Shown: positions 37,840 through 47,250, counted from the stretch's first letter. The stretch is DNA of 64,000 nucleotides from Amylibacter marinus (GCF_030160015.1 NZ_BSNN01000004.1:372001-436000); one strand, 5' to 3'. Notes: generated by a model not told the origin, from the sequence alone. Numbers and translations: made by a program.

Positions 37840-38750
37840 TTGATCGGCTGAATATCTATGTGCTGGGCCAGGATCTAGATATAGCCACGCGCAAACCTCA
37901 ACATTTCTATGGGCAGGTCAGCCGCGCATTTCAGGGGGTTGGGTTTCGTGTATCGTTTTTGGAAAGTACTGCGCAGAATCTTAGGGCGTCCTATCGATCG
38001 GATAGCTATTGTATCTTTCACCGCCATCCGCCCCATCACCCCCATGCCCTAGAGGCCCGCCCCGCGGCATTTGGCCCCTATTGGGCCTTGGACAGCACCG
38101 CAGAAATCGCCCAGAAAACCGCCTATCGAGCAAAATTTAATCCAAACAGCATTCAGATAGGCGCTGCACGGGATCTATTTGACCGGATGTGCGAAAAACA
38201 GGGCGTTGTGGAGGGGCCGTGCGTTCCGAACGCGGGATTTGTGCTGGTGGCGCTGCAGGGGGTTTTGTCGCGCAGGCGCAGCTGGCAGAGCATGGCGCCA
38301 ATACAAATGATAGAACAGGTGATCGCCCATGAGAAACGGCGCGATATTAAAATCAAGCTCCATCCCAACGAAACCTACAGCCCCGCAGAGATGGCCGCGA
38401 TAGAGGCATTGTGCGATGGTGCCCGCGTTAGCGTGACACAGGCGGATCTAGACGGGCTATTGCGGGGCTGTGCCTATACGGTCAGTATGAATTCCAGCGT
38501 ATCGTTTAAGGGGCTGTTGCATCGCAAACCCGGGATATTGTTTGGCGATGCAGAATTTCACCATGTATTTCACAGCACGCGCATAGCCGAAATCGGCGCC
38601 TGTTTTGAACAGGTACTGACCCACGAGGTGGAATTTGAGAAATATTTGTTTTGGTATTTGCGCCGCCAACATGTACGCAATTTTAAGGCCCATGCACAGA
38701 GCGATATCATCAATCGCTGTCGGGCCTTGGGGTGGAAAATAGGGGGCTGA
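37836..38750 (+). CDS. KpsC/KpsS-like capsule biosynthesis protein (putative glycosyltransferase)
   Basis: A 304-residue protein starting at GTG 37836, overlapping the previous stop (GTGA). The C-terminal half keeps the pattern of the Capsule_synth family: IKLHPNE near residue 169, MNSSVSFKGLLHRKP near 213-227, and GDAEFHHV. KpsC and KpsS are beta-Kdo transferases that build the capsule linker on lyso-phosphatidylglycerol, so a Kdo- or other sugar transfer role is plausible but only inferred. kdsB in this window would supply CMP-Kdo. A bidirectional terminator closes it. Confidence 0.7.
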   Translation: MIDRLNIYVLGQDLDIATRKPQHFYGQVSRAFQGVGFRVSFLESTAQNLRASYRSDSYCIFHRHPPHHPHALEARPAAFGPYWALDSTAEIAQKTAYRAKFNPNSIQIGAARDLFDRMCEKQGVVEGPCVPNAGFVLVALQGVLSRRRSWQSMAPIQMIEQVIAHEKRRDIKIKLHPNETYSPAEMAAIEALCDGARVSVTQADLDGLLRGCAYTVSMNSSVSFKGLLHRKPGILFGDAEFHHVFHSTRIAEIGACFEQVLTHEVEFEKYLFWYLRRQHVRNFKAHAQSDIINRCRALGWKIGG

Positions 38751-38762
38751 AACCAGCCCCCT
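38741..38762. terminator. Bidirectional terminator between the Kps-like gene and infB
   Basis: AGGGGGCTG (38741..38749) and CAGCCCCCT (38754..38762) form a perfect 9-bp stem with a 4-base loop. On the minus strand it is followed by ATTTT, so it best serves the infB operon. It starts within the last codons of the plus-strand gene. Confidence 0.75.
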
Positions 38763-38768
38763 AAAATA

Positions 38769-41231
38769 TTAATCTAGCTTGCGCTCGATCTCTTCGGTTT
38801 CGAAAATCTCGATCACGTCATCGGCGCGAATGTCTTCGTAATTCTCAAACGCCATACCACATTCTTGGCCCGCCTGCGCTTCTTTCACTTCGTCTTTGAA
38901 GCGTTTCAGAGTCTTCAGCTTGCCTTCGTGGATCACAACGTTGTCGCGCAACAAGCGTACACCAGCAGAGCGACGCGCCACACCTTCGGTGATCTCACAA
39001 CCACCAATTTTACCAACACCGGTGATTTTGAACACTTCTTTGATTTTGGCATAGCCAATGAAGGTTTCTTTCACTTCGGCAGATAGCAGACCAGAGGCGG
39101 CCGCTTTCACATCATCTACCAGATCGTAGATGATTGAATAATAGCGGATCTCTACGCCCTTTTGGTTGGCCGCATTACGTGCCGGTGCATTTGCACGAAC
39201 ATTAAAGCCAATGATCGGTGCGCCAGAGGCCTCGGCCAAGGTCACATCGGATTCTGTAATAGCGCCAACACCAGAATGTAGAACACGTACGCGAACCTCG
39301 TCGTTACCGACCTTTTCCATCGCTTGAACGATCGCCTCGGTCGAGCCTTGCACATCTGCCTTAACCAAAATGGGTAATTCAGAAACATTCTCGTCTGCCT
39401 TGGCCTTGGCCAATAGCTGATCCAATGTCGTACCCGCACCAGCGGCGGCTTTTTTGTCCTTGGCGGCCTGTGCGCGGTAATCAGCGATTTCACGGGCCTC
39501 GGCCTCGGATGCAACCACGTTTAGAACATCACCCGCTTCTGGTGTACCGTTTAGGCCTAGAACCTCTACGGGGCGTGATGGGCCCGCCTCGGTAATGGTT
39601 TTGCCTTGGTCATCGACCAATGCGCGTACCTTACCCCACTGTTGTCCAACAACAAAGATGTCGCCTTTCTTCAACGTGCCTGCCTCGACCAAAACAGTTG
39701 CTACCGGGCCGCGGCCGGTGTCCAGCTTGGCCTCGATCACAGCACCAGATGCGGCACGGTTTGGGTTAGCCTTCAGCTCTAGAAGCTCTGATTGCAATGC
39801 GATACATTCCAGCAGGTTATCCAGACCTGTGCCCTTCAGTGCAGAAATTTCTACATCCTGAACCTCACCAGACATGGCCTCTACGATCACTTCGTGTTGC
39901 AACAAATCCGTGCGGACGCGGGTGGGGTCTGCGCCCTCTACGTCCATTTTGTTGATCGCGATGATCAAGGGTACATCGGCGGCTTTTGCGTGGGCGATCG
40001 CCTCGATTGTTTGGGGCATAACACCGTCGTTTGCGGCAACAACCAAAACAACGATATCCGTTACCTGTGCACCGCGAGAGCGCATGGATGTAAAGGCCGC
40101 GTGACCCGGCGTATCCAAGAAGGTCAGCAATGTGCCGCCCTCGGTGGTGATTTGGTAGGCGCCGATGTGCTGGGTAATACCGCCAGCCTCACCAGAAACC
40201 ACATTGGTTTTACGAAGGGCATCCAGAACGGATGTTTTCCCGTGATCAACGTGGCCCATGATGGTGATCACAGGGGCGCGTGGCTCTAGATCGGCCTCGT
40301 CATCCTCGATCACGTTAATCGCATCTTCTACGTCTGCATCGGATACGCGCACCACCTTGTGGCCGAATTCCTCGACGATCAATTCAGCGGTATCCGCATC
40401 GATTGATTGGTTTTGCGTGGCCATGATGCCATTGGTCATCAACGCTTTCACAACCGCGGCGGTTTTTTCCGCCATTCGGTTGGCCAGCTCTTGTACCGTG
40501 ATCATTTCTGGTACCTGAACGTCGCGTACAACCTTTTCGCGCTCGCCCCCTGCATCGCCCATCATTTCGCGGCGTTGGCGCTCTTGCTTACGCTTGATTG
40601 ATGCAAGCGAGCGTTGACGGTTGCCACCGCCGGCCAAGGCTTGGTTGATGGTCAGCTTGCCAGAACGACGACGGTCGTTACCGCCACCTTTTTGTTGGCG
40701 CGGCTGTTTGTTGTCTTTCTTCTGATCATCGCGTTTGGGGGCGGCACGTCCACCGGCCTCGGCACGCTGTGCGGCAGCTTGGGCTGCGGCTGGATCATTT
40801 GCGGCGGCTGGCTTCTCTTCGGCTCTTGGTGCCTTCTTTGGGGCCTCTGCCGCTTTTTTCTTGGCTTCTTCTTTTGCACGAAGGGCTTGTTGGCGCTCTT
40901 CTTCTTCGCGCTCTTTGCGGTCGCGTTCTGCGCGACGTTCGGCACGTTCGGTTTCGCGGGCCTTTGTTTCCGCTTCTTCACGGGCTTTGCGCTCACCCTC
41001 GGCTGCGGCGGCCGCCGCCAATGCGCGCTTGCGGCGATCCAATTCTGCGTCAGAAATTCCTGCAGGGCGTCCGCCAACACCGCCAGCTGCGCCGCCTTTG
41101 CCTGGCACAATCACACGCTTGCGCTTTTTCTCTACAACCACAGCCTTGCTGCGCCCGTGAGAGAAGCTTTGTTTAACGTGGCTGGTGCCAGAACCGCCGC
41201 GCAGTCCCAATGGTTTTTTATCGTCGCTCAT
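38769..41231 (-). CDS. infB: Translation initiation factor IF-2
   Basis: IF-2 is the GTPase that places fMet-tRNA on the 30S subunit. The 820-residue protein has a basic N-terminal IF2 segment, a long Ala/Glu/Lys/Arg-rich charged helix (about residues 60-140), the second IF2_N module near 243-295, the G domain with GHVDHGKT at 326-333, and the C-terminal fMet-tRNA-binding domain. It is the last gene of the rimP-nusA-ylxR-infB operon, 7 bases after the ylxR-like gene, and ends at an intrinsic terminator. Confidence 0.98.
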   Translation of the reverse strand: MSDDKKPLGLRGGSGTSHVKQSFSHGRSKAVVVEKKRKRVIVPGKGGAAGGVGGRPAGISDAELDRRKRALAAAAAAEGERKAREEAETKARETERAERRAERDRKEREEEERQQALRAKEEAKKKAAEAPKKAPRAEEKPAAANDPAAAQAAAQRAEAGGRAAPKRDDQKKDNKQPRQQKGGGNDRRRSGKLTINQALAGGGNRQRSLASIKRKQERQRREMMGDAGGEREKVVRDVQVPEMITVQELANRMAEKTAAVVKALMTNGIMATQNQSIDADTAELIVEEFGHKVVRVSDADVEDAINVIEDDEADLEPRAPVITIMGHVDHGKTSVLDALRKTNVVSGEAGGITQHIGAYQITTEGGTLLTFLDTPGHAAFTSMRSRGAQVTDIVVLVVAANDGVMPQTIEAIAHAKAADVPLIIAINKMDVEGADPTRVRTDLLQHEVIVEAMSGEVQDVEISALKGTGLDNLLECIALQSELLELKANPNRAASGAVIEAKLDTGRGPVATVLVEAGTLKKGDIFVVGQQWGKVRALVDDQGKTITEAGPSRPVEVLGLNGTPEAGDVLNVVASEAEAREIADYRAQAAKDKKAAAGAGTTLDQLLAKAKADENVSELPILVKADVQGSTEAIVQAMEKVGNDEVRVRVLHSGVGAITESDVTLAEASGAPIIGFNVRANAPARNAANQKGVEIRYYSIIYDLVDDVKAAASGLLSAEVKETFIGYAKIKEVFKITGVGKIGGCEITEGVARRSAGVRLLRDNVVIHEGKLKTLKRFKDEVKEAQAGQECGMAFENYEDIRADDVIEIFETEEIERKLD

Positions 41232-41238
41232 GCGTATA

Positions 41239-41865
41239 TTACCTTTCAGTGCTGACAGTGTCAGCGATTTCAGACTTGCGAATTCCCGTCAGGCGCAAAG
41301 CCTCGGTGCGGACCTTTTTGGTCAATCCACCACCAGTAAGCGCCGCGTGTATCGCATAGTCTCGTCCGAAAGCCAAACCCAATTCTGCTTGGGTAAGGCA
41401 ATTAAAATATGTGTTCTTGCCCTCAGGAGAGCGCAATTTGCCAAGTTGGCGTATGGAACCATCGCTGGCCTGCAATAAAAGGCGGGCACGTTCTGATATC
41501 AGTGATCCTTTAACCACCTCAAAGCCACTAAGGGCTTCGCCGCCCCTACGTGCTAATGATACCAGCTCTACAATTCGTTTTACCAGCAAACGGTCGATTA
41601 AATCAATCAGTCCCTCAGGTATGGTTGCCTGTGCGCGGGCGGCCCGCGAGAATAGGTTCTTAGAGATTGCCAATTCTAGGGACGCTTGGCTGGCGGATAC
41701 CCAGATGCCGCGCCCTGGTAGGCGCCCGGCGATATCTGGTGTGACCACACCATTAGGATCCAAAACAAATCGGATCATTTCCTCTTTTGGATAGGATCCC
41801 CCCAGTGCAATACATTTGCGCTGGGGGTCTTTTGATTGTTTATTTCGTGCGCCTCTGGTCATCAC
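41239..41865 (-). CDS. YlxR-like RNA-binding protein with C-terminal L7Ae-like region
   Basis: A 208-residue protein. The N-terminal DUF448/YlxR domain shows [19 protein letters not shown] and [10 protein letters not shown]; the C-terminal part ([25 protein letters not shown]) resembles the L7Ae fold. YlxR is a nucleoid- or RNA-associated protein and an RNase P regulator in some bacteria. The domain fusion is usual in alphaproteobacteria. It sits between nusA and infB as in most bacteria. The gene starts 21 bases after nusA. Confidence 0.9.
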   Translation of the reverse strand: MMTRGARNKQSKDPQRKCIALGGSYPKEEMIRFVLDPNGVVTPDIAGRLPGRGIWVSASQASLELAISKNLFSRAARAQATIPEGLIDLIDRLLVKRIVELVSLARRGGEALSGFEVVKGSLISERARLLLQASDGSIRQLGKLRSPEGKNTYFNCLTQAELGLAFGRDYAIHAALTGGGLTKKVRTEALRLTGIRKSEIADTVSTER

Positions 41866-41886
41866 GGGTTCCTACGATCCGGAGCA

Positions 41887-43521
41887 TCACGCCCCAGCCT
41901 CCTCGGCTGTGTCCGCATCTGTTGCGGCTTCTGCTTCGGCGTCGGCCGCATCTTGGGCGATCTGTTCTTCTGTTACCCAGCCAATTTGCACACGGGCGCG
42001 CATGATCAGGTTCTGGGCCTCGGCCAGATCCACATCATAGCTTTCCAGAACGCCTTCGTCTTTGATGCGCTCGCCGTTTAGCGTGGTATAGCCACCAGCC
42101 AATTCCCAATCAGCACAGGTTGCGAAATCTTCCAGTGTTTTCACATCATCCTTGCCCAGGGCCACCAACATCTGTGGGGATAGACCTTCAAAATCGATCA
42201 AGGATTGATCTACGCCCAGTTCACGCGCCTCGGCAATCGCCTTGGCATTGATTTCCTCTAGGCTTTCGCGGGCACGGGCCTGCAATTCTTCTGCGGTATC
42301 TTGGTCAAACCCTTCGATCACCAGCAATTCGTCGATTTCCACATAGGCAACCTCTTCTAGGTTGGTAAAGCCCTCTGAAACCAGCAGCTGCGCCACCACT
42401 TCGTCGACATTCATGGTGTCCATGAACAATTTCGAGCGGATTTCGAATTCTTTCTGGCGGCGTTCGGATTCTTCGGCCTCGGTCATGATATCGATATCAA
42501 GTCCGGTTAGCTGAGATGCCAGTCGCACGTTTTGGCCGCGGCGGCCAATGGCCAACGACAGCTGTTCGTCCGGGACAACCACCTCGATACGCTCTGCGTC
42601 TTCATCCAGAACCACCTTGGTTACCTCGGCGGGCTGTAATGCATTTACAAGGAATGTTGGGGCATCCTCGTTCCATGGGATGATGTCAATTTTCTCGCCG
42701 CCCAGCTCGTTTACCACGGCCTGTACGCGTGAACCACGCATACCAACACAGGCACCAACCGGATCGATCGCGTTATCGAATGAGATCACACCGATTTTTG
42801 CGCGTGAACCTGGATCACGGGCAACTGCCTTGATCTGAATGATGCCATCATAAATTTCGGGCACCTCCATTTTAAACAGCTCGGCCATGAATTCAGGCGC
42901 GGTACGTGACAAGAAGATCTGCGGGCCGCGCTGCTCGGAGCGTACCTCTTTGATATAGGCGCGGATACGGTCGCCATTGCGGAACATTTCGCGGTTAACC
43001 AGTTGGTCACGGCGACACACAGCTTCGCCGCGGCCTACGTCTACGATCACGTTGCCGTATTCTACACGCTTAACCAAGCCATTGATGATCTCGCCTTCGC
43101 GATCCTTGAATTCATCATATTGGCGCGCGCGCTCTGCTTCGCGTACCTTTTGCAAAATAACCTGTTTGGCAGATTGTGCGCCGATGCGGCCAAAATCCAT
43201 GGGCGGCAATTGATCGATGATCAAATCACCCGCGGCTGGGTTTTCTTTGTATGCTTTGGCTTCCTCGATGGTCAGCTCTGTATACATGTTTTCCGCTTCT
43301 TCTTCGGCAATAACAACGCGCACGCGGGTCATTTCCAATTCGCCGGATTTACGGTCGATATAGGCGCGGATATCCAGCTCTGCACCGTATTTAGATTTGG
43401 CGGCCTTGGCATAGGATTCTTCCATTGCCTGCAAAACCAGATCGGCGTCGATCATTTTTTCACGGGCAACGGACTCTGCGATTTGCAACAGCTCCAAGCG
43501 GTTTGCGCTGGTAATAGCCAT
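41887..43521 (-). CDS. nusA: Transcription termination/antitermination protein NusA
   Basis: NusA binds RNA polymerase and nascent RNA and controls pausing, termination and antitermination. The 544-residue protein has the N-terminal polymerase-binding domain (residues 1-125), the S1 domain (NGLVKRVEYGNVIVDVG near 137), two KH domains (IGVISFDNAIDPVGACVGMRGSRVQAV and RGQNVRLASQLTG), two acidic repeats, and an acidic Ala-rich tail. It begins 3 bases after rimP. NusA may act on the attenuator-like leader of its own operon. Confidence 0.98.
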   Translation of the reverse strand: MAITSANRLELLQIAESVAREKMIDADLVLQAMEESYAKAAKSKYGAELDIRAYIDRKSGELEMTRVRVVIAEEEAENMYTELTIEEAKAYKENPAAGDLIIDQLPPMDFGRIGAQSAKQVILQKVREAERARQYDEFKDREGEIINGLVKRVEYGNVIVDVGRGEAVCRRDQLVNREMFRNGDRIRAYIKEVRSEQRGPQIFLSRTAPEFMAELFKMEVPEIYDGIIQIKAVARDPGSRAKIGVISFDNAIDPVGACVGMRGSRVQAVVNELGGEKIDIIPWNEDAPTFLVNALQPAEVTKVVLDEDAERIEVVVPDEQLSLAIGRRGQNVRLASQLTGLDIDIMTEAEESERRQKEFEIRSKLFMDTMNVDEVVAQLLVSEGFTNLEEVAYVEIDELLVIEGFDQDTAEELQARARESLEEINAKAIAEARELGVDQSLIDFEGLSPQMLVALGKDDVKTLEDFATCADWELAGGYTTLNGERIKDEGVLESYDVDLAEAQNLIMRARVQIGWVTEEQIAQDAADAEAEAATDADTAEEAGA

Positions 43522-43523
43522 GA

Positions 43524-44075
43524 TTAATCCTCTTCTTTTTCTATGTGGTCGAAATCACTTTCGACAATATCTTTGCGGGTTTTCAATGTTTCCGCGACCA
43601 ATTCATCTGTCAGAACCAATTTTGCCTCTGTCAGCCACTCAAAATCCAAACCGATGATCCCCTGTTGGATCTCGATCAATACTTCGTTATCTTCTACGCC
43701 ACGCAATGGCCCCTTGAACCGGCGCTGGCCATCAATCAATTCTGATGTCTCCAGCTTGGCCTCAAATCCAGCCCATGCGGCAAAATCCTTTAGGCGGGTA
43801 AGCGGGCGATCAATACCGGGGCTTGAAACCTCTAGGGCGTATTCCGCCTCAATGGGGTCTTCTACGTCTAGAATTGCGGATAACTCGTTGGATATCTTGG
43901 CACAGTCATCCACCTCTATGCCACCCTCGGGGCGCTCTGCCATGATTTGCAGAGTGGTCGATTTGCCAGACATCAGGCGAATGCGCACCAGTTCATAGCC
44001 CAAACCCTCGATCACGGGTTGGACAATACTGGCCATGCGTTTGTCGATGGCCGCTTTTGCGATCAGATCAGACAT
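43524..44075 (-). CDS. rimP: Ribosome maturation factor RimP
   Basis: RimP helps assemble the 30S subunit. The 183-residue protein has the two-domain family layout: [28 protein letters not shown] near residues 26-53, then the conserved [11 protein letters not shown] near 103-113, and a C-terminal SH3-like domain. It is the first gene of the operon with nusA, ylxR and infB. A terminator-like hairpin ends only 15 bases before its start codon. Confidence 0.96.
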   Translation of the reverse strand: MSDLIAKAAIDKRMASIVQPVIEGLGYELVRIRLMSGKSTTLQIMAERPEGGIEVDDCAKISNELSAILDVEDPIEAEYALEVSSPGIDRPLTRLKDFAAWAGFEAKLETSELIDGQRRFKGPLRGVEDNEVLIEIQQGIIGLDFEWLTEAKLVLTDELVAETLKTRKDIVESDFDHIEKEED

Positions 44076-44090
44076 ATTTTATCCAGACAT

Positions 44091-44162
44091 AAAAAAACGG
44101 GCGCAGGGCCCGAGCAAAACTTTCGATGGAAGCTTGGGTTTGGACCCCAACCTTGCCGCTGT
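44091..44162 (-). promoter_or_regulatory. Candidate attenuator leader of the rimP-nusA-infB operon
   Basis: On the minus strand a G/C-rich hairpin (CGGGC at 44108..44112 with GCCCG at 44098..44102) is followed by seven T (44091..44097), a full intrinsic terminator, 15 bases before rimP. Upstream in the same leader, AAGGTTGGG and CCCAAGCTT form a stem with one mismatch. Its GGGGTCC (44142..44148) can instead pair over seven bases with GGGCCCT (44105..44111), which would break the terminator. The pairings are read from sequence; attenuation is inference. Confidence 0.55.
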
Positions 44163-44169
44163 TAGGGGG

Positions 44170-44198
44170 GATATAGGCGGGATTGGTGGCAATGGCAA
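44170..44198 (-). promoter_or_regulatory. Candidate sigma70 promoter of the rimP operon
   Basis: On the minus strand TTGCCA (44193..44198), an exact 17-base spacer and TATATC (44170..44175). Transcription would start near 44163 and give a leader of about 88 bases that contains the terminator-like hairpin. Confidence 0.55.
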
Positions 44199-44219
44199 GG
44201 GGATTGTGAAATGCCCGCC

Positions 44220-44912
44220 CTAGGGCGCGGGTGCGCGGCGATAGTGATAGGCGCTGATCTGGCGCATATTTAGCGATTGATAGAGCGCCATCGCGCCGCG
44301 ATTTTCGCGCACACTAAGCACCATCAACCTCTGCGCACCCATGGTTTGGGCCCAGCATTCGATATCCTGCATGATGCGCCGCCCAAGCCCTTGGCGGCGT
44401 GCATCCGGTGCCACCTCTACCGCGTGGGTCATACAGATCCCTTGATGTAGTGCGCTAAAGGCTACGGCGCCCTCTGTTAGGTAGGTGAAACATTTAGGCC
44501 CCGCGGCGCGCTGCATCACATCTATGCGGGGCTGATCTATGCCACCAGCAGCCCAGATAGCCTGCATTTCTGGGGTGCATTGCGGATAGCAGCTATGGGC
44601 CGTGGGGCGTGTTGTGCCAAGGGATTTTGCCAATAGAACTACGGGGTCAACAATTTCAAATCCGCGCTGTGCCAATGCGCAATCCAGCGCATTATCGGTG
44701 GGGCGGATCATAAACAGTGGAGCTTGGCCCATGGAGGTTTGGGCGGAAATTGCGGCGTCGATCTGTGCGTCATCTGATTGGAGGGTCGCCGCACTGACCC
44801 GCTTTCCACCACCTGCGCCGCGCCGAATTAACCAGCCCTCATGCGATAGATATTGCGCCGCCGGCCATGTGGCATCAATAGCCTCAAATAATGGCTGGTG
44901 GGGATCAGCCAT
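44220..44912 (-). CDS. GNAT family N-acetyltransferase
   Basis: A 230-residue protein whose C-terminal half is a GNAT domain: VEVAPDARRQGLGRRIMQDIECWAQ (acetyl-CoA loop, RxxGxG form) near residues 166-190, and a VRENRGAMALYQSLNM segment near 200-215. The N-terminal half is a degenerate GNAT-like or linker region. The acceptor substrate is unknown. It overlaps the cinA-like gene by 8 bases. The terminator in the rimP leader lies 108 bases downstream and may also end this transcript. Confidence 0.85.
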   Translation of the reverse strand: MADPHQPLFEAIDATWPAAQYLSHEGWLIRRGAGGGKRVSAATLQSDDAQIDAAISAQTSMGQAPLFMIRPTDNALDCALAQRGFEIVDPVVLLAKSLGTTRPTAHSCYPQCTPEMQAIWAAGGIDQPRIDVMQRAAGPKCFTYLTEGAVAFSALHQGICMTHAVEVAPDARRQGLGRRIMQDIECWAQTMGAQRLMVLSVRENRGAMALYQSLNMRQISAYHYRRAPAP

Positions 44913-45630
44913 TTAAAACCCGTGTGCGGATTGCGGCCTCTGCACGGGCGATTTGCGTGCTGTCGGCGCCGCGAATGACCAGATTGGCGCCGTGCCCGCC
45001 GTCTTCGTAATAGGGGTATGAGCCGAAAGTTAGGTCGGGGAATTCGGTTGCAATCTTGCCCAGCGGCCCAGCGATTTTGCTCTCGGGGAGGTTGGCGTTA
45101 ATGGTTACACTTTGCACTGGCGTGCCTTGGGCTAGGCGGGGCAGCAGCCAATCCACCATACAGGTGAATACCCGCGGCACACCCGCCATTACATGCACGT
45201 TCTGCATACTAAACCCCGGCGCCTTGGACACCTGATTTTCGATCAGATCTGCGCCATCAGGAATGCGCGCCATACGCAGGCGGGCCTCGGTTAGGTCTGC
45301 CGCGCCATTGGGATAGTTGGTGGCCAACACGGCTTTGGCATCTTCGCGTACATCGATACCAACACCAAATGCGGCGGCGATACAATCGGCGGTGATATCA
45401 TCGTGGGTTGGGCCAATACCGCCGCTGGTGAAAACCATATCATGAGCATGGCGAAGGGCATTTACTGCACCAATGATTTGATCGCGGTCATCGGCCACGA
45501 TGCGCACCTCGGCTAGATCAATGCCAATGGCGGTTAGCCGCCCCGCCAGATGATACATATTCGCATCCCGCGTGCGCCCAGAGAGAATCTCATCACCAAT
45601 AACGATCATGCCTGCGGTTGGGTTGGTCAT
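44905..45630 (-). CDS. CinA-like molybdopterin-binding domain protein
   Basis: A 241-residue protein made only of the N-terminal MoaB/Mog (MoCF_biosynth) domain of CinA: GMIVIGDEILSGRTRDAN near the start and FTSGGIGPTHDDIT near residues 67-80. The C-terminal CinA nicotinamide-nucleotide amidase domain is absent, as is common in alphaproteobacteria. The role is uncertain, perhaps ADP-ribose pyrophosphatase as in CinA. The ATG at 45630 has AAGGA eight bases upstream and is better than the start at 45657. Confidence 0.87.
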   Translation of the reverse strand: MTNPTAGMIVIGDEILSGRTRDANMYHLAGRLTAIGIDLAEVRIVADDRDQIIGAVNALRHAHDMVFTSGGIGPTHDDITADCIAAAFGVGIDVREDAKAVLATNYPNGAADLTEARLRMARIPDGADLIENQVSKAPGFSMQNVHVMAGVPRVFTCMVDWLLPRLAQGTPVQSVTINANLPESKIAGPLGKIATEFPDLTFGSYPYYEDGGHGANLVIRGADSTQIARAEAAIRTRVLNG

Positions 45631-45669
45631 CTGCTTGTCCTTCGTAATGGGGCGCATTAATATGAAACT

Positions 45670-46392
45670 ATGAAATTTGAATCCCCCCTGATCAGGGCAA
45701 CCCTTATCCGTAGGTATAAGCGTTTTTTGGCGGACGTCACCCTAGAAGATGGCACAGAGGTTACCGCGCATGTTGCCAACCCAGGCTCGATGCTGGGTTT
45801 GGCCCAACCAGGCATGGTGGTTTGGTTGGAACCCAATGATAACCCCAAGCGCAAATTAAATTATTCATGGAAGCTGGTCGAGATTGATAGGGCCTTTGTG
45901 GGGGTCGATACGGGCGCGGCCAATCATATTGTGAAAGAGGCCCTGAGTGCTGGGGATTTAGATCTGGGATATGCAGATTTTCGTGCCGAGGTGAAATACG
46001 GTGAAAATTCGCGGGTTGATTTTCTGCTAAGCGATACCGGCAAGGATGATTTATACCTAGAGGTCAAAAGTATGACCCTGTTACGACAGCCCACAGTGGC
46101 CGAATTCCCGGATAGCGTCACGGCGCGCGGGGCAAAGCACCTGCGTGAATTGGTTAATATGGTGGCACAGGGTCACCGAGCGGCGCTGTTATACCTTATT
46201 CAACGCACTGATGCTAAGCGCGCAACAGTTGCAGTTGATATAGATCCAGATTATGCACGGGAAATGATCATGGCGCGTGAAGCAGGGGTTGTGTTTTATT
46301 GCTTTGATACTGTTATTGATACTAATGGAATTACTCTTGGCCGATCTGTCCCCTTGGATTTCCCAAGCATATCTGATTTAGGGGCGGTGTAA
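45670..46392 (+). CDS. sfsA: SfsA family nuclease (sugar fermentation stimulation protein homolog)
   Basis: The 240-residue protein has the SfsA layout: an N-terminal OB-like region with LIRRYKRFLADVTLEDG, AHVANPGSM near residue 36, and a nuclease-like core with RVDFLL and the YLEVKSMTL motif. Originally named for a maltose phenotype; the fold is that of a PD-(D/E)XK-type nuclease, but the cell role is unclear. It is followed by map with a 3-base gap. Confidence 0.92.
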   Translation: MKFESPLIRATLIRRYKRFLADVTLEDGTEVTAHVANPGSMLGLAQPGMVVWLEPNDNPKRKLNYSWKLVEIDRAFVGVDTGAANHIVKEALSAGDLDLGYADFRAEVKYGENSRVDFLLSDTGKDDLYLEVKSMTLLRQPTVAEFPDSVTARGAKHLRELVNMVAQGHRAALLYLIQRTDAKRATVAVDIDPDYAREMIMAREAGVVFYCFDTVIDTNGITLGRSVPLDFPSISDLGAV

Positions 46393-46395
46393 AAA

Positions 46396-47211
46396 ATGGA
46401 TGATAGCGTGAATAAACCCAGATTAAACAAGGATGGCATCACCATCCACAGCCCAGAAGAATTCGAAGGTATGCGCCGCGCAGGTGCCTTGGCCGCGCAG
46501 ATTTTGGACGATATTGCGCCCATGGTTCAGGTGGGGGTTTCCACCGCAGAATTGGACAAGACCGTGGAGAAAATGGTCAATGATGCCGGTGCCACCTCTG
46601 CCACCATCGGATACCGCGGGTATCAACATGCCACCTGTATTTCGCTGAACCATGTGGTGTGTCACGGAATTCCTTCTGAAAAGCGCCTGAAAGATGGGGA
46701 TATCCTGAACATCGATGTGACGGTGATCGTGGATGGCTGGTATGGCGATACATCGCGCATGTACGTGGCCGGTAAGCTATCTCGCAAGGCAGAACGCCTG
46801 ATCGATATCACCCACACCGCACTTATGTTGGGTATTGATCAGGTGAAGCCGGGCAATACCTTTGGCGATATAGGCGCGGCAATCCAAGCATATGTCGAGG
46901 CACAGCGCTGTTCTGTGGTGCGCGATTTTTGCGGCCATGGTCTGGGGCGGGTGTTTCACTCGCCGCCGAATGTTGTGCACTTTGGCCGCTGGGGTACGGG
47001 GCCTGTATTGGAAGAGGGCATGTTTTTCACCATCGAGCCCATGGTGAATTTGGGCAAGCCACATACCAAAATTTTGGCCGATGATTGGACCGCCGTAACC
47101 CGCGACAAATCGCTGTCGGCGCAGTTTGAACATTCTATTGGTGTTACGGCAGACGGGTGCGAGATTTTCACCCCCAGCCCTGCGGATATGTTTTATCCCA
47201 CCTGGAAATAA
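46396..47211 (+). CDS. map: Methionine aminopeptidase, type I
   Basis: Map removes the initiator Met from new proteins. The 271-residue protein has the pita-bread fold signatures: CISLNHVVCHGIP near residues 77-89, LNIDVTVIVDGWYGDTSRM near 99-117 with the metal-binding Asp pair, FCGHGLGRVFHSPPNVVHF near 177-195, and the Glu ligands in FTIEPMV and QFEHSIGVT. It follows sfsA closely and precedes radC. Confidence 0.97.
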   Translation: MDDSVNKPRLNKDGITIHSPEEFEGMRRAGALAAQILDDIAPMVQVGVSTAELDKTVEKMVNDAGATSATIGYRGYQHATCISLNHVVCHGIPSEKRLKDGDILNIDVTVIVDGWYGDTSRMYVAGKLSRKAERLIDITHTALMLGIDQVKPGNTFGDIGAAIQAYVEAQRCSVVRDFCGHGLGRVFHSPPNVVHFGRWGTGPVLEEGMFFTIEPMVNLGKPHTKILADDWTAVTRDKSLSAQFEHSIGVTADGCEIFTPSPADMFYPTWK

Positions 47212-47222
47212 CGCCCTGTTAA

Positions 47223-47250
47223 CCATAGGGCGGGCAAACTTGCCCTATGG
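47223..47250 (+). promoter_or_regulatory. Perfect 9-bp hairpin over the radC start codon
   Basis: CCATAGGGC (47223..47231) and GCCCTATGG (47242..47250) are exact inverted repeats with a 10-base loop. The second arm contains the radC ATG (47247..47249). The same second arm can pair alternatively with GGGCAA in the loop. No standard ribosome site precedes the ATG. Translation control or a protein-binding operator are possible. Confidence 0.55.

Noticed and set aside
40614-41255. Long open frames antisense to infB (also antisense to nusA, mnmE and rho)
   Set aside because: These mirror strongly coding regions; the products are low-complexity (Ala/Leu/Phe/Arg-rich) shadows and no start has a ribosome site.
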